Below are positions 1 through 18,020 of a stretch of DNA of 26,769 nucleotides, in pieces; within the stretch, counting starts at the first letter, position 1, and the number at the start of each line of letters is the position of its first letter. The translations under genes were made by a program, and so were the position numbers. The notes under the pieces were generated by a model. That model saw only the letters and a list, made by a program, of their open reading frames with translations. It was not told where the DNA came from and did not search any database. The DNA comes from Nymphaea colorata (taxonomy: Eukaryota > Streptophyta > Magnoliopsida > Nymphaeales > Nymphaeaceae): assembly GCF_008831285.2 (NCBI RefSeq), contig NW_022205081.1, forward strand, positions 7,501-34,269, given 5' to 3'.

Positions 1-103
1 TCAATGAGTGAAAATTAGAATGAATGGGTTTGACTTTTTCTGTCGGGCAAGACATCCCCTATACTCCATTATTTTGATTATGATTAGATTATATAATTCA
101 TCT

Positions 104-138
104 TTGTTATATAAGAATTGTTATTGTTATATAAGAAT
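104..138. repeat. Imperfect tandem repeat, two 15-bp copies 20 bp apart
   Basis: The 15-mer ttgttatataagaat occurs at 104-118 and again at 124-138, separated by tgtta. It looks like a slippage-type duplication in AT-rich plastid spacer and has no evident function. Confidence 0.8.
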
Positions 139-263
139 ATATAAATATATAATGTAATGAAAGGTTCCTGAATGAACAATAAAGAAATTTTCTTACATTA
201 ATATTATATGTATACGGAATCACAAAAGCACGAAAGGTTGTTCGTATCCTAGCATTCATTATA

Positions 264-299
264 TTGACATTGACAATTCCAAAAAACTACTCATACTAT
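264..299 (+). promoter_or_regulatory. Sigma70-type (PEP) promoter of the trnE-trnY-trnD cluster
   Basis: Two TTGACA hexamers lie back to back at 264-269 and 270-275, followed by TACTAT at 294-299 (18-bp spacer from the second hexamer) or CATACT at 292-297 (16-bp spacer). The trnE start is about 31 bases downstream of TACTAT. Plastid trnE is known to be transcribed by the plastid-encoded polymerase from a -35/-10 promoter in this position. Which -10 is used cannot be decided from sequence alone. Confidence 0.7.
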
Positions 300-312
300 G
301 AGTATAGTATGA
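291..312. repeat. 9-bp inverted repeat over the trnE -10 region
   Basis: TCATACTAT (291-299) and ATAGTATGA (304-312) form a perfect 9-bp stem around a GAGT loop. It overlaps the presumed -10 element and the start-site region of the trnE cluster. Confidence 0.8.
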
Positions 313-330
313 TGGCGATCGGGTGGGCGT

Positions 331-403
331 GCCCCTATCGTCTAGCGGTTCAGGACATCTCTCTTTCAAGGAGGCAGCGGGGATTCGACTTCCCCTGGGG
401 GTA
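331..403 (+). tRNA. trnE-UUC: tRNA-Glu (UUC)
   Basis: This is a 73-base plastid tRNA-Glu with acceptor GCCCCTA, anticodon TTC in the loop after CTCTC, and T-arm GGGATTCGACTTCCC. Besides translation, this tRNA supplies glutamyl-tRNA for 5-aminolevulinate and hence chlorophyll and heme synthesis. It is first in the trnE-trnY-trnD cluster, directly behind a PEP-type promoter. It appears intact, with no missing bases relative to the family. As in other plastid tRNA genes, CCA is not encoded. Confidence 0.97.
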
Positions 404-466
404 GTAGGGTACGACGAAAGAAAAATTGACCATGAATTATCAATAAACCGACAATTGATTCTTCCT

Positions 467-550
467 GGGTCGATGCCCGAGCGGTTAATGGGGACGGACT
501 GTAAATTCGTTGGCGATATGTCTACGCTGGTTCAAATCCAGCTCGGCCCA
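467..550 (+). tRNA. trnY-GUA: tRNA-Tyr (GUA)
   Basis: This is an 84-base class II tRNA with acceptor GGGTCGA, anticodon GTA within ACTGTAAAT, a long variable arm (ATATGTCTACG) and T-arm GCTGGTTCAAATCCAGC. It lies 63 bases after trnE on the same strand, consistent with cotranscription from the trnE promoter. It looks intact. Confidence 0.97.
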
Positions 551-982
551 AGAATTCACCGATCCTTGAGGATGATATAACCAATCCGTACTCCAAAAAT
601 ACATGATGATATGGAGGAATAAAGAGTCAACTTGATTCTATTTGTTCCTCCATGTTCTGATGTTTCTAACAATCTGGATCTATGAATTATTTTGAATTAT
701 TTTCAGCCAATCCGAGAAATCAAATGAAAAGATGAAAAAGAAAAGAGCCCTTTTTCATTGAAAGATGGATTGTCAGTCAATTTGGCAATAACCACAGGTT
801 GCTTTGCTATTTATCCATCCATCTTCTCTTCTATCTATGTAGATATGTATATCAGTATATCCGTTACAGGCGTCGTATTTTTTTATATGATCTATCTATA
901 CGGTTATGGTTCGATGAAATAAAATCAAAATATAAAATCAAAATAAACAATAAATAATGTAAGCTGTACACCTCATTTTCTT
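551..982. other. trnY-trnD intergenic spacer
   Basis: AT-rich spacer of 432 bases with no coding frame or RNA gene that I recognise. The trnE-trnY-trnD cluster probably continues through it as a single transcript. Confidence 0.7.
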
Positions 983-1056
983 GGGATTGTAGTTCAATTG
1001 GTCAGAGCACCGCCCTGTCAAGGCGGAAGCTGCGGGTTCGAGCCCCGTCAGTCCCG
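983..1056 (+). tRNA. trnD-GUC: tRNA-Asp (GUC)
   Basis: This 74-base tRNA has acceptor GGGATTG, anticodon GTC within CCCTGTCAAGG, T-arm GCGGGTTCGAGCCCCGT and matching 3' acceptor CAGTCCC followed by G. It is the last gene of the trnE-trnY-trnD cluster, on the same strand, and looks intact. Confidence 0.97.
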
Positions 1057-1943
<887 letters not shown>

Positions 1944-2089
1944 TTTGAATGAAACTTGAGTTAGTCTAATTTTATTAGTTTAGTTCTTTTAAAAATGATT
2001 CAATAAATGAAAGAAAGGGATGACAATTCCAAGTCTTAAATGAAATGAGCAGACTGGATTGAATCCTCGGTGTATGTATCCAATAGATG

Positions 2090-2137
2090 AGATAGTACGG
2101 TGGGGAGAACTATATGAACCTTTCTACCGTACTATCT
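2090..2137 (+). terminator. psbM 3' stem-loop (RNA end / stabiliser)
   Basis: AGATAGTACGGT (2090-2101) pairs perfectly with ACCGTACTATCT (2126-2137). Five more inner pairs, including three G-U, extend the stem to 17 bp around a 14-base loop. It lies 147 bases after the psbM stop. Plastid mRNAs commonly end at such hairpins, which act mainly as processing and stability elements rather than efficient terminators. It could also serve petN transcripts on the other strand, but petN is over 1 kb away. Confidence 0.65.
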
Positions 2138-2878
2138 ATTGTATGAAGATATGGAATATGGAATTGATAGAGATCAATTTAAAATCAATCTACATACATA
2201 CATGTGGATGCAAATCCATAAATTCATTATCACATATTATATATAATATATATATATAGATTCAAATAGCACTCCCATTCCATCTCTTCGCTCCACCCAT
2301 CCATTCGTTTTTATTTTGATGAATCCGAAAGAATCTAACGTTAATAACTGAATTGTACTAATTCATAGGTTTCTCTTTCATTAATCTTTCATTAAGTTAA
2401 TAACTTTCATAATGATAATCAGTAATCAGGATAGATTTTTGTTTGATTAAATTAAGTAGTAGAACTAATTAATTTAACTATTGCGAAAGAGTGGAGGAGT
2501 AGTATGTGCATATACAAAAGAAAGGCAAGTAATTTTTTTTAGAATTAAATTCCGAAGAAAAAGAAAGAATTGTGAATTGGATGATCTGTACTAGACGATC
2601 CAAGGAGTTCTATGGTAAGTTATTCGTATCTGGAAAAGGGGTAGTAGACCTTTTTTCATGCTTGAACCCTGATGGTGAGGCGATAAAGCATAAATCAAAT
2701 GCCAGGAGTCTAAGGTAAGTATATGTGGATCACCGGGCGCTCTTCTTTTCTTATGCGTAGCCTCTCGTCGCCTACAGTATAAAGTTGTATCTACTCTACA
2801 TAATAGCAGAACGACTCCCCTTTGAACAGTAAAGAGGGAAAGAAATCAAATAGGGATTGTTGCTCCTCATTGTAATAT

Positions 2879-2922
2879 CCATAATGATGTTAATGTTATG
2901 CCATAATGATGTTAATGTTATG
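2879..2922. repeat. Perfect 22-bp tandem duplication
   Basis: The 22-base unit beginning ccataatgatgttaatg occurs at 2879-2900 and 2901-2922 without a mismatch. A recent slippage duplication in noncoding DNA is the likely origin. Confidence 0.9.
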
Positions 2923-3224
2923 GTAAGAAAGAACGGGTTCATCAAAATGAAATGGAATATTTTGGAGGAATCAATTTGATTAGAAAAAATCAATTTTCTA
3001 TCATTATCAGGGGAGTTGCTTTGATTTTCAAAATACGAACGCGGGAATAATTGAGATAGCGGATCCAAAGGTTAAATGAAAATGAAAGGTAATTAATTAC
3101 TAAATTTCTGTGGAATTTTGAGATGGAAGATATGTTTATTTAAACATAAAACGATCTAATTATGAAATTAAACAATTGATACAAGCTGATTACTCAACTC
3201 AATTACACTCAATTAGTAGTACCC

Positions 3225-4197
<973 letters not shown>

Positions 4198-4268
4198 AGG
4201 CGACACCCGGATTTGAACTGGGGAGAAAGGATTTGCAGTCCCCCGCCTTACCACTCGGCCATGCCGCC
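4198..4268 (-). tRNA. trnC-GCA: tRNA-Cys (GCA)
   Basis: Read on the minus strand this is a 71-base tRNA with acceptor GGCGGCA, anticodon GCA within GACTGCAAATC, T-arm CCCAGTTCAAATCCGGG and 3' acceptor TGTCGCC plus T. It is intact and lies upstream of petN on the same strand. Confidence 0.96.
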
Positions 4269-5527
4269 AAAAAAGAAATAATAAATGGGCGTAAATACTC
4301 TTTTTGGAGAGGGTTACTGAATCATTGGTTTTTATTGGATTTGCATCTTCCAATTCTGTTTTCCTTATCCTATCCATCTTTTTACCCAACTTACTCTTCC
4401 TCTAGTTGAGATCATTTTCTTAGATTTTCTTAGATCTATTGTATAGTATCTCAACATAAGACCTAAAAACTTCCCTTTTTATTGATTGCATTGAAATAAA
4501 AAGAAAATAAAGAATAAATTTCCAGTCACAGTCATTTAATACTTAATTGGAACCATTAACTATTTCACGAATGTGAATGTGAATTTACGAAAGGTTCTTT
4601 TGATCTCCAAATGCTTTACTTTAATGTAATAAGAAGAAAATCAATCCAATTCAATTCCAATTAATTATAATAACAACTATGTGTTTATGTAAACCCCAAA
4701 CAGTAAGATAGCTTACACACCCTTATAGTCAATCATGATCCATTTGGAATAGAAATTCATGATATAGCACGAACGAAATATATATCCAAGTGTAACTGCA
4801 ATAAAGTATGGGCTAGCGAGATTAGCTAGCTTCGCATTACTTCATCGATACAACTCCTCTTACGTACGTACTGCAATTGTATTCTACTAACAACTCAAAT
4901 GAAATGGTCGAAATAGATCCCTCCTTTGTGTGAATTATCTTTTGAACAACGGAATCAACGAGCTAAGTGCTAAAATAAAAGCCACCCGGATTTTTCTAAT
5001 GTTCTGATTATTCTGTCTCTCTATCATTTATATAACATAGATATAGTAGATATAGAACAGATCAAATCCCGAATCAATCCATTTTTCTGGTACCTAACCA
5101 GATCTGATCATAATATCATAACATAATTGATAGATAAAAGGTAGAAGATATACAAAGAAATTGGATCAAATAGACCATTTGATATTCTCTAATAAGTAAT
5201 AAGACTCCATAGGTATGGTATCCATAGGTATGGTATCCATAGGTATGGTATCAGTGGCAGAATCCAACTTGTTTCCATGAATGTTTTATCGAGTCATTTA
5301 GATTTGCATCTGTTGCTCGAATTTTAGTACAAAATTCTCCTTCTCCCTCCGCCCATACATTCCATTTACATATAACATATATATGTATGTGTTTGGGGTT
5401 GAATAAAATTTCATGTGATTCAGTAAACGGAATATACATTCCATCATTGCTAGATCGATCTGTATCCGTACGGTTCGGTAAAGAGTGAGCCAATAATGGG
5501 ATTTTTTCGAAAAACGGGAAACTAAAG
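4269..5527. other. trnC-rpoB intergenic spacer
   Basis: About 1.26 kb between divergent trnC (minus) and rpoB (plus). By family knowledge it should contain the nuclear-polymerase (NEP, YRTA-type) promoter of the rpoB operon, but many AT-rich sites fit so short a motif and I do not choose one. A three-copy 15-bp tandem repeat is at 5206-5250. No gene is visible. Confidence 0.65.
5206..5250. repeat. Three perfect tandem copies of a 15-bp unit
   Basis: The unit tccataggtatggta occurs at 5206-5220, 5221-5235 and 5236-5250 with no mismatch. It lies about 280 bases upstream of the rpoB start, in the region that should hold the operon promoter and leader. It is likely a polymorphic minisatellite-like locus. 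Confidence 0.95.
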
Positions 5528-8737
<3,210 letters not shown>

Positions 8738-8742
8738 TCGGA

Positions 8743-11560
<2,818 letters not shown>

Positions 11561-11700
11561 TATGTGATATCTCTCGGAATCTAGTTCGGTCTGGTTCAAC
11601 TAGTATCATAATTCCTGAATTTGTAAGTGAATCAAGATCGAGGAAAGGAAGTCTTAGTATCACTGACTCAAACCCATTGTCGAATCCTACTCATCAGAAT

Positions 11701-14700
11701 ATGGAGGTACTTATGGCAGAACGGGCCGATCTGGTCTTTCACAATAAAGTGATAGATGGAACTGCCATGAAACGGCTTATTAGCAGATTAATAGATCATT
11801 TCGGAATAGCCTATACATCACACATTCTGGATCAAGTAAAAACTCTGGGTTTCAGCAAGCCACCGCTACATCCATTTCATTAGGAATTGATGATCTTTTA
11901 ACAACACCTTCTAAGAGATGGTTAGTCCAAGATGCTGAACAACAAAGTTTGATTTTGGAAAAGCACCATCATTATGGGAATGTACATGCGGTAGAAAAAT
12001 TACGTCAATCAATCGAGATATGGTATGCCACAAGTGAATATTTGAGACAAGAAATGAATCTTAATTTTAAGATGACTGATCCTTCAAATCCAGTTCATAT
12101 AATGTCCTATTCTGGAGCTAGAGGAAATGCATCTCAGGTCCACCAATTAGTAGGTATGAGAGGATTAATGTCAGATCCCCAAGGACAAATGATTGATTTA
12201 CCCATTCAAAGCAATTTACGCGAAGGACTTTCTTTAACGGAATATACAATTTCCTGCTACGGAGCCCGCAAAGGAGTTGTGGATACTGCTGTACGAACGT
12301 CAGACGCTGGATACCTCACGCGTAGACTTGTTGAAGTAGTTCAACATATTGTTGTACGTAGAACGGATTGTGGAAGTACCCGAGGTATTTCCGTGAGTCT
12401 TCGAAAGGGGATGACGGAAAGAATTTGATCCAAACGCTAATAGGTCGCGTATTAGCAAACGATGTATATCTAGGTCTACGATGCATTGCTACCAGAAATC
12501 AAGATATTGGGATTGGGCTTGTCAATCGATTCATGACCTCTCGGGCGCAGCCAATATATATTCGAACTCCCTTCACTTGCCGAAGTGCATCTTGGATCTG
12601 TCGATTATGCTATGGTCGGAGTCCCACTCATGGTGACCTGGTTGAATTGGGAGAAGCAGTAGGTATTATTGCGGGTCAATCCATTGGAGAACCAGGGACT
12701 CAACTAACATTAAGAACTTTTCATACCGGTGGAGTATTCACAGGTGTACTGCGGAACATGTACGAGCTCCTTCTAATGGAAAAATCAAATTCAATGAGGA
12801 TTTGGTTCATCCCACACGCACACGTCATGGACATCCTGCCTTTCTCTGCTATGTAGACCTATATGTGACTATTGAGAGTCAGGATATTATACATAGTGTG
12901 AATATTCCACCAAAAAGTTTCTTTTGGTTCAAAATGATCAATATGTGGAATCAGAACAAGTGATTGCTGAGATTCGTGCTGGAACATCCACTTTCCATTT
13001 TAAAGAGAGGGTTCGAAAACATATTTATTCTGACTCAGAGGGAGAAATGCATTGGAGTACCGGTGTGTACCATGCACCTGAATATACACACGGTAATGTT
13101 CATTTCTTACCCAAAACAAGTCATTTATGGATCTTATCGGGGGTCCGTGCAAATCCAGTCTAGTGCCTTTTTCACTCCACAAGGATCAAGATCAAATGAA
13201 TGTTCAATCTCTTTCTGTCCAAGAGAGATCCATTTCTGACTTCTCGGTGAATAATAATCGAGTGAGACACAAATTGTTTGGCTCGGATCCCCTGGCGAGA
13301 AAAGGGCGAAGGATTCTGATTATGCAGCAGGATCTGAGCGAGTCATATCCAAAGGTGATGGGGATTTCATATATCCCGCCATTCTCCAAGAGAATTCTTA
13401 TTTATTGGCGAAGAGGCGAAGAAATAGATTCATCATACCATTCCAATATGATCCGGAACGGGAGAAGGAATTAACGCCTCATTCTAGTACTAGTATCACG
13501 GTTGAAATACCCGCAAATGGTATTTTACGTAGAAATAGTATTCTTGCTTATTCGACGATCCACGATACAGAAGAAGCAGTTCGGGAATTACCAAATATGG
13601 CATCATAGAGGTCGATTCAATCGTCAAAAAAGAGGGTCTGATTGAGTATCGAAGACCAAAAGAATCTAGACCGAAATACCAAATGAAAGTAGATCGATTT
13701 TTGTCATTCCCGAAGAAGTCCATATCTTGCCCGGTCTTCATCCATAATGGTACGGAACAATAGTATCATTGGAGTAGATACACGAATTACGTTTAATACA
13801 AGAAGCCAAATAGGTGGATGGTCCGAATAGAAAAAAAAAAAAAAAGATTGAACTGAAAATCTTTTCTGGAGGTATCCATTTCCTGGAGAAACAGATAAGA
13901 TATCCCGACACATTGGGATCTTGATACCACCAGGAGCAAGAAAAAAAATGGATAAGGGATCAAAGGGGAAAAATTGGGAAGGGAAAAATTGGGTCTATGT
14001 CCAACGGATCACACCTATCAAGAAAAAATATTTTGTTTCAGTACGACCCGTAGTGACATATGAAATAGCTGATGGATAAATCTAGTAACGCTTTTCCCTG
14101 GGGATATGTTACAGGAAAAGGATAATTGCGACTCCAAGTTGTCAATTATATCCTTTATGGGGATGGCAAACCAATTCGAGGAATTTCCCATACAAGTTTC
14201 AATTGGTTCGTACTTGTTTAGTATTGAATTTGGACCAAGACAGAAAGGTTCTATAGAAAAGGTTCAGGCTTCTTCTGCTGAAGTAAGGGCAAATGATCTG
14301 ATTCGATATTTCATAAGAATTGAATTGGTGAAGTCTCCTATTTTGTATACCGGAAAGAGGAATGATAGACCAGGTTCAGTGATTCTGATACTGGGTCATA
14401 TTGCGCCAATACCAATCTTTTTCTTCCAAGGTTAAAATTCAATCACTTAGTCAACATCAAGGACCGTTCGTACATTTCTTAATAGAAATAAGAAGGCCAA
14501 TCTCTTATAGTTTTTTCATCATCTAATTGTTCTCGCATCAATGTTCGAATATCACAATGTGACCAAAGAATCAATTAAAGAAAAAGAGGATACCCCGATT
14601 CCAATTCTAATTTGTTGGGTCCCTTAGGTACTGTACCTAAAATTCATAATTTTTCCCCATCTTATCATTCAATAACTCATAATGAATCTTGTAAATAAAT

Positions 14701-15875
14701 ATTTAATACTGGATAATAATAATCCAAAACAGACTTTCCAACTACTTAAGTATTATTTAGTGGACGAAAACGGGAGAATCTCTAATGCAATCCATGCAGT
14801 GACATCATTTTAATCTATCGGTTCGTGCTTTCTCCCTCACGATTATTGTGAGGAGACATCCACAACCAGAATAATGAGCCTCGGACAGTTTATTTGTGAA
14901 AATGTATGTCTATCCAACACGGAACACGCATAAAATCTGGTCAAGTTATAATGGTTATCTTGACTCTTTCATAATAAGATCAGCTAAACCCTATTTGGCG
15001 ACCCGAGGAGCAACCGTTCATGGTGATTATGGAGAAATCTTTACGAAGAGATACATTAGTTACATTTATATATGAAAAATCGAGATCTGGTGATATAACT
15101 CACGGCCTTCCAAAGGTTGAACAAGTGTTAGAAGTTCGTTCGATTGATTCAATATCGATGAACCTAGAAAAAAGGGTTGAAGGTTGGAACGAACATATAA
15201 CAGGAATTCTTGGAATTCCTTGGGGATTCCTGATTGGTGCTGAACTCACCATAGCGCAAAGTCGTATTTCTTTGGTTAATAAGATCCAAAAGGTTTATCG
15301 ATCCCAGGGGGTACAGATTCATAATAAGCATATAGAGATTATTGTACGACAAATAACATCAAAAGTGTTGGTTTCAGAAGATGGAATGTCTAATGTTTTT
15401 TCACCCGGGGAACTAATCGGATTGTTGCGAGCAGAACGAGCAGGTCGTGCTTTGGAAGAGGCTATTTGTTACCGAGCCGTCTTATTGGGAATAACGAGAG
15501 CATCTCTGAATACTCAAAGTTTCATATCAGAAGCTAGTTTTCAGGAAACCGCTCGAGTTTTAGCAAAAGCCGCTCTCCGGGGTCGTATTGATTGGTTGAA
15601 AGGTCTGAAAGAGAATGTTGTTCTGGGGGGATGATACCCGTTGGTACCGGATTCAAACGATTCGTTCACCGTTCAAGGGAATACAACAACATTCCTTTGG
15701 AAATACAAAAGAAGAATTTTTTCGGGGGGAAATGAGAGATATTCTGTTCCACCACAGAGAATTATTTTGTTCTTGCATCCCAAAGCCAAAGAGTTTCCAT
15801 AATACATCAGAACAACCATTCTATGCTATGGGATCTAATCCAATCGTTCATAAGAGCGGATTCATTATTAGCTAA
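11701..15875 (+). CDS. rpoC2: RNA polymerase beta'' subunit (heavily frameshifted copy)
   Basis: RpoC2 is the C-terminal part of bacterial beta', including the trigger loop and jaw, encoded separately in plastids. The start [20 protein letters not shown] is the family start. Conserved blocks include [19 protein letters not shown] (about 12113-12169), [10 protein letters not shown] (about 12710-12740) and near the end [15 protein letters not shown], with C-terminus HKSGFIIS. At least 20 single-base losses break it, for example at 11850-11852, 12424-12426, 12743-12747, 13139-13143, 13551-13552, 13698-13702, 13733-13734, 14197-14200, 14247-14248, 15040-15049, 15625-15630 and 15724-15729. The region 14400-15040 is the most scrambled, while 15050-15624 reads cleanly. 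A 15-A run lies at 13831-13845 and an in-frame duplication at 13966-13993. It is last gene of the rpo operon. Confidence 0.9.
13966..13993 (+). repeat. In-frame 15-bp duplication inside rpoC2
   Basis: GGGAAAAATTGGGAA at 13966-13980 is followed by the same unit (13 matching bases) at 13981-13993, giving GKNWE then GKNWV in the corrected frame. The repeat length is a multiple of three, so the protein frame is kept. The location is the insertion-tolerant, poorly conserved part of beta''. Confidence 0.75.
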
Positions 15876-16046
15876 GCTAATATAATGGTCATTTGTTAAT
15901 AAAGAGAATATCGAAACCAAGGTAAAGGAATTCATAATGAAGCTTGGACCGTGTATCACGGTTAACCCGCGGTAGAAGGTTCCATTGGAACAATTATTTA
16001 TTTCAGGGTACCTCGTCTCTTTTTTTTAGAGGAAGTGTGGGGATAA

Positions 16047-16752
16047 ATGACAAGAAGATATTGGAACATCCATTTGGAAGAGATGATGGAAGCGGGGGTT
16101 CATTTTGGTCATGGTACTAGAAATGGAATCCTAGAATGGCACCTTACATCTCTGCAAAGCGTAAAGGTATTCATATTACAAATCTTACGAGAACTGCTCG
16201 TTTTTTATCAGAAGCCTGTGATTTAGTTTTTGACGCAGCAAGTAGAGGAAACACTTCCTAATAGTTGGTACGAAAGATAAGGCAGCTGATTCGGTAGCAT
16301 CAGCTGGCAATAAGGGCTCGGTGTCATTATGTCAATAAAAAATGGCTCGGTGGTATGTCAACGAATTGGTCCACTACGGAAACGAGGCTTCAGAAGTTCA
16401 GGGACTTGAGAGTGAGAGCCGAGATGGGGCAACTCAGTCGTCTCCCGAACGGGATGCAGCAATATTGAAGAGACAATTATCTCACTTTCAAACATATCTG
16501 GGCGGTATCAAATATATGACGGGGTTACCCGATATTGTAATCATCATTGATCAGCAAGAAGAATATACGGCCCTTCGAGAATGCGTCACTTTGGTATTCC
16601 AACTATTTGTTTAATCGATACAAATTGTGATCCAGATTCGCAGATATTCCGATTCCAGCCACGATGACGCTATAGCTTCCATCCGATTGATTCTTAACAA
16701 ATTAGTATCCGCAATTTGTCAGGGACGTTCTAGCTATATAAGAAGTCGTTGA
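16047..16752 (+). CDS. rps2: 30S ribosomal protein S2 (frameshifted copy)
   Basis: Rps2 is a small-subunit ribosomal protein. The start [20 protein letters not shown] and blocks [40 protein letters not shown] and EEYTALREC are diagnostic. The ATG at 16047 follows AGAGGAAG, a possible ribosome-binding site. Breaks are one-base losses near 16127 (A), 16251 (A), 16465 (A), 16592 (G), 16637 (C) and 16662 (A), and one extra G near 16304. The observed 706 bases plus net five equals 711, exactly 236 codons plus stop. A TCA codon at 16358-16360 corresponds to the known Ser-to-Leu editing site at codon 83 in tobacco. It lies just upstream of the atp cluster and is usually cotranscribed with it. Confidence 0.91.
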
Positions 16753-16976
16753 TTAATAATAAGATAAGTCAATTACTTCGCTTCGGGAAACCCAGAGATT
16801 CATTGAATCGGTTATTCTTACTATTCCTGATGTGAAAAAGGAGATTTTCATTGCCGGGGATATATTACGTGATTAATTCATTAATTAATATCTGAAATAT
16901 ATGGTTAAGTTAAATTAGTATAAATGGTTGAATCAAAATAATTCCTTCTTAAGTTCCATTTCTGTCAGAGGGTAAT

Positions 16977-17713
16977 ATGAATGTTCTACCATGTTCCATC
17001 AACGCACTAAAGGGGTTATACGAGATATCCGGCGTGGAAGTAGGCCAACATTTCTATTGGCAAATAGGGGGTTTCCAAGTGCATGCCAAGTACTTATAAC
17101 TTCCTGGGTCGTAATTGCTATCTTATTAGGTTCAGCCGCTATAGCCGTTCGGAATCCACAAACTATCCCGACCGACGGTCAGAATTTTTCGAATATGTTC
17201 TTGATTCATTCGAGACGTGAGCAAAACTCAAATTGGAGAAGAAGAATATGGTCCTTGGGTTCCTTTATTGGAACTCTGTTCCTATTTATTTTTGTTTCTA
17301 ACTGGTCAGGTGCTCTTTTACCTTGGAGAATCATACAGTTACCTCATGGGGAGTTAGCTGCACCCACGAATGATATAAATACTACTGTTGCTTTAGCTTT
17401 ACCCACGTCAGTGGCATATTTCTATGCAGGCCTTACTAAAAGGGATTGGGTTATTTCGGTAAATATATTCAACCAACTCCAATACTTTACCAATTAATGT
17501 CTTAGAAGATTTCACAAACCTTTATCACTTAGTTTTCGACTTTTCGGGAATATATGGCCGATGAATTAGTATTGTTGTTCTTGTTTCTTTAGTACCTTTA
17601 GTGATTCCTATACCTGTGATGTTCCTCGGATTATTCACAAGCGGTATTCAAGCTCTCATTTTTGCACCTTAGCCGCGGCTTATATAGGTGAATCCATGGA
17701 AGGTCATCATTGA
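16977..17713 (+). CDS. atpI: ATP synthase CFo subunit a (frameshifted copy)
   Basis: AtpI is the thylakoid membrane subunit that forms the proton half-channels against the c-ring. Blocks seen are [52 protein letters not shown] and [20 protein letters not shown]. The essential channel arginine is CGA at 17537-17539 (SFRLFGN). The start MNVLPCSIN at 16977 is the family start, after a GAGGG site. About ten one-base losses break the frame, including near 17086 (C), 17187-17191 (T), 17205 (A), 17265 (T), 17441 (G), 17484 (T), 17510 (A), 17554 (T), 17573 (G) and 17670 (A). Corrected length is 248 residues, one Glu longer than the usual 247 (GEEEYGP against GEEYGP). The CCC at 17402-17404, where Leu is expected, may be edited. 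Confidence 0.91.
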
Positions 17714-17808
17714 GTACAAATAAGAAATAAGAAAATAATGCTTTGTTTGAATTTCAAAGTTCAAACAGTCGCTTTTTCTTTTTTCATTTCAATCAATTCA
17801 AAATTAAG

Positions 17809-17841
17809 CCCATGAATCTTATTCCAATAATAATTCATGGG
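17809..17841 (+). terminator. atpI 3' stem-loop
   Basis: CCCATGAAT (17809-17817) pairs with ATTCATGGG (17833-17841), 9 bp with a 15-base loop, 96 bases after the atpI stop. This fits a plastid mRNA 3'-end hairpin or intercistronic processing site. Confidence 0.5.
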
Positions 17842-17976
17842 TAGCTTCAAGATACCCGCTTGAGGAAATGATTGATATATCAATCTATATTTATGATATG
17901 TATGATATAGAGTAGGAACAGATATATATGTACGATATTAATATTATTATATTACGTATTACACTACGGAATTGTA

Positions 17977-18020
17977 AAAAAAGGGGAGATTCCCAATTTT
18001 TCCTAAGATCCCCCTTTTTT
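17977..18020 (+). terminator. A/G-C/T hairpin downstream of atpI
   Basis: AAAAAAGGGG (17977-17986) pairs with CCCCTTTTTT (18011-18020) around a 24-base loop. It ends in a T run like a bacterial intrinsic terminator. It may instead form part of the atpI-atpH RNA processing region. Confidence 0.4.

Larger units (their letters stand above)
1..330. other. trnT-trnE intergenic spacer (partial)
   Basis: AT-rich spacer with no convincing open frame. By standard plastid gene order, trnT-GGU should lie just beyond the left edge, but no part of it is visible here. The stretch holds a short imperfect tandem repeat near 104-138 and, at its right end, the promoter of the trnE-trnY-trnD cluster. Confidence 0.7.
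1944..3224. other. psbM-petN intergenic spacer
   Basis: About 1.28 kb between the 3' ends of psbM (plus) and petN (minus). It contains the large hairpin at 2090-2137 and a perfect 22-bp tandem duplication at 2879-2922. The short open frames here have no family resemblance, and I see no gene. Confidence 0.7.

Noticed and set aside
2059-2259. 66-codon open frame in the psbM-petN spacer
   Set aside because: It runs through the psbM 3' hairpin, has low-complexity AT-rich codons and has no recognisable domain.
11701-15875. Reading the broken rpoC2 as several separate small genes
   Set aside because: Each fragment matches consecutive parts of one beta'' protein in order, and neighbouring pieces join at single missing bases. 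These are pieces of one gene.
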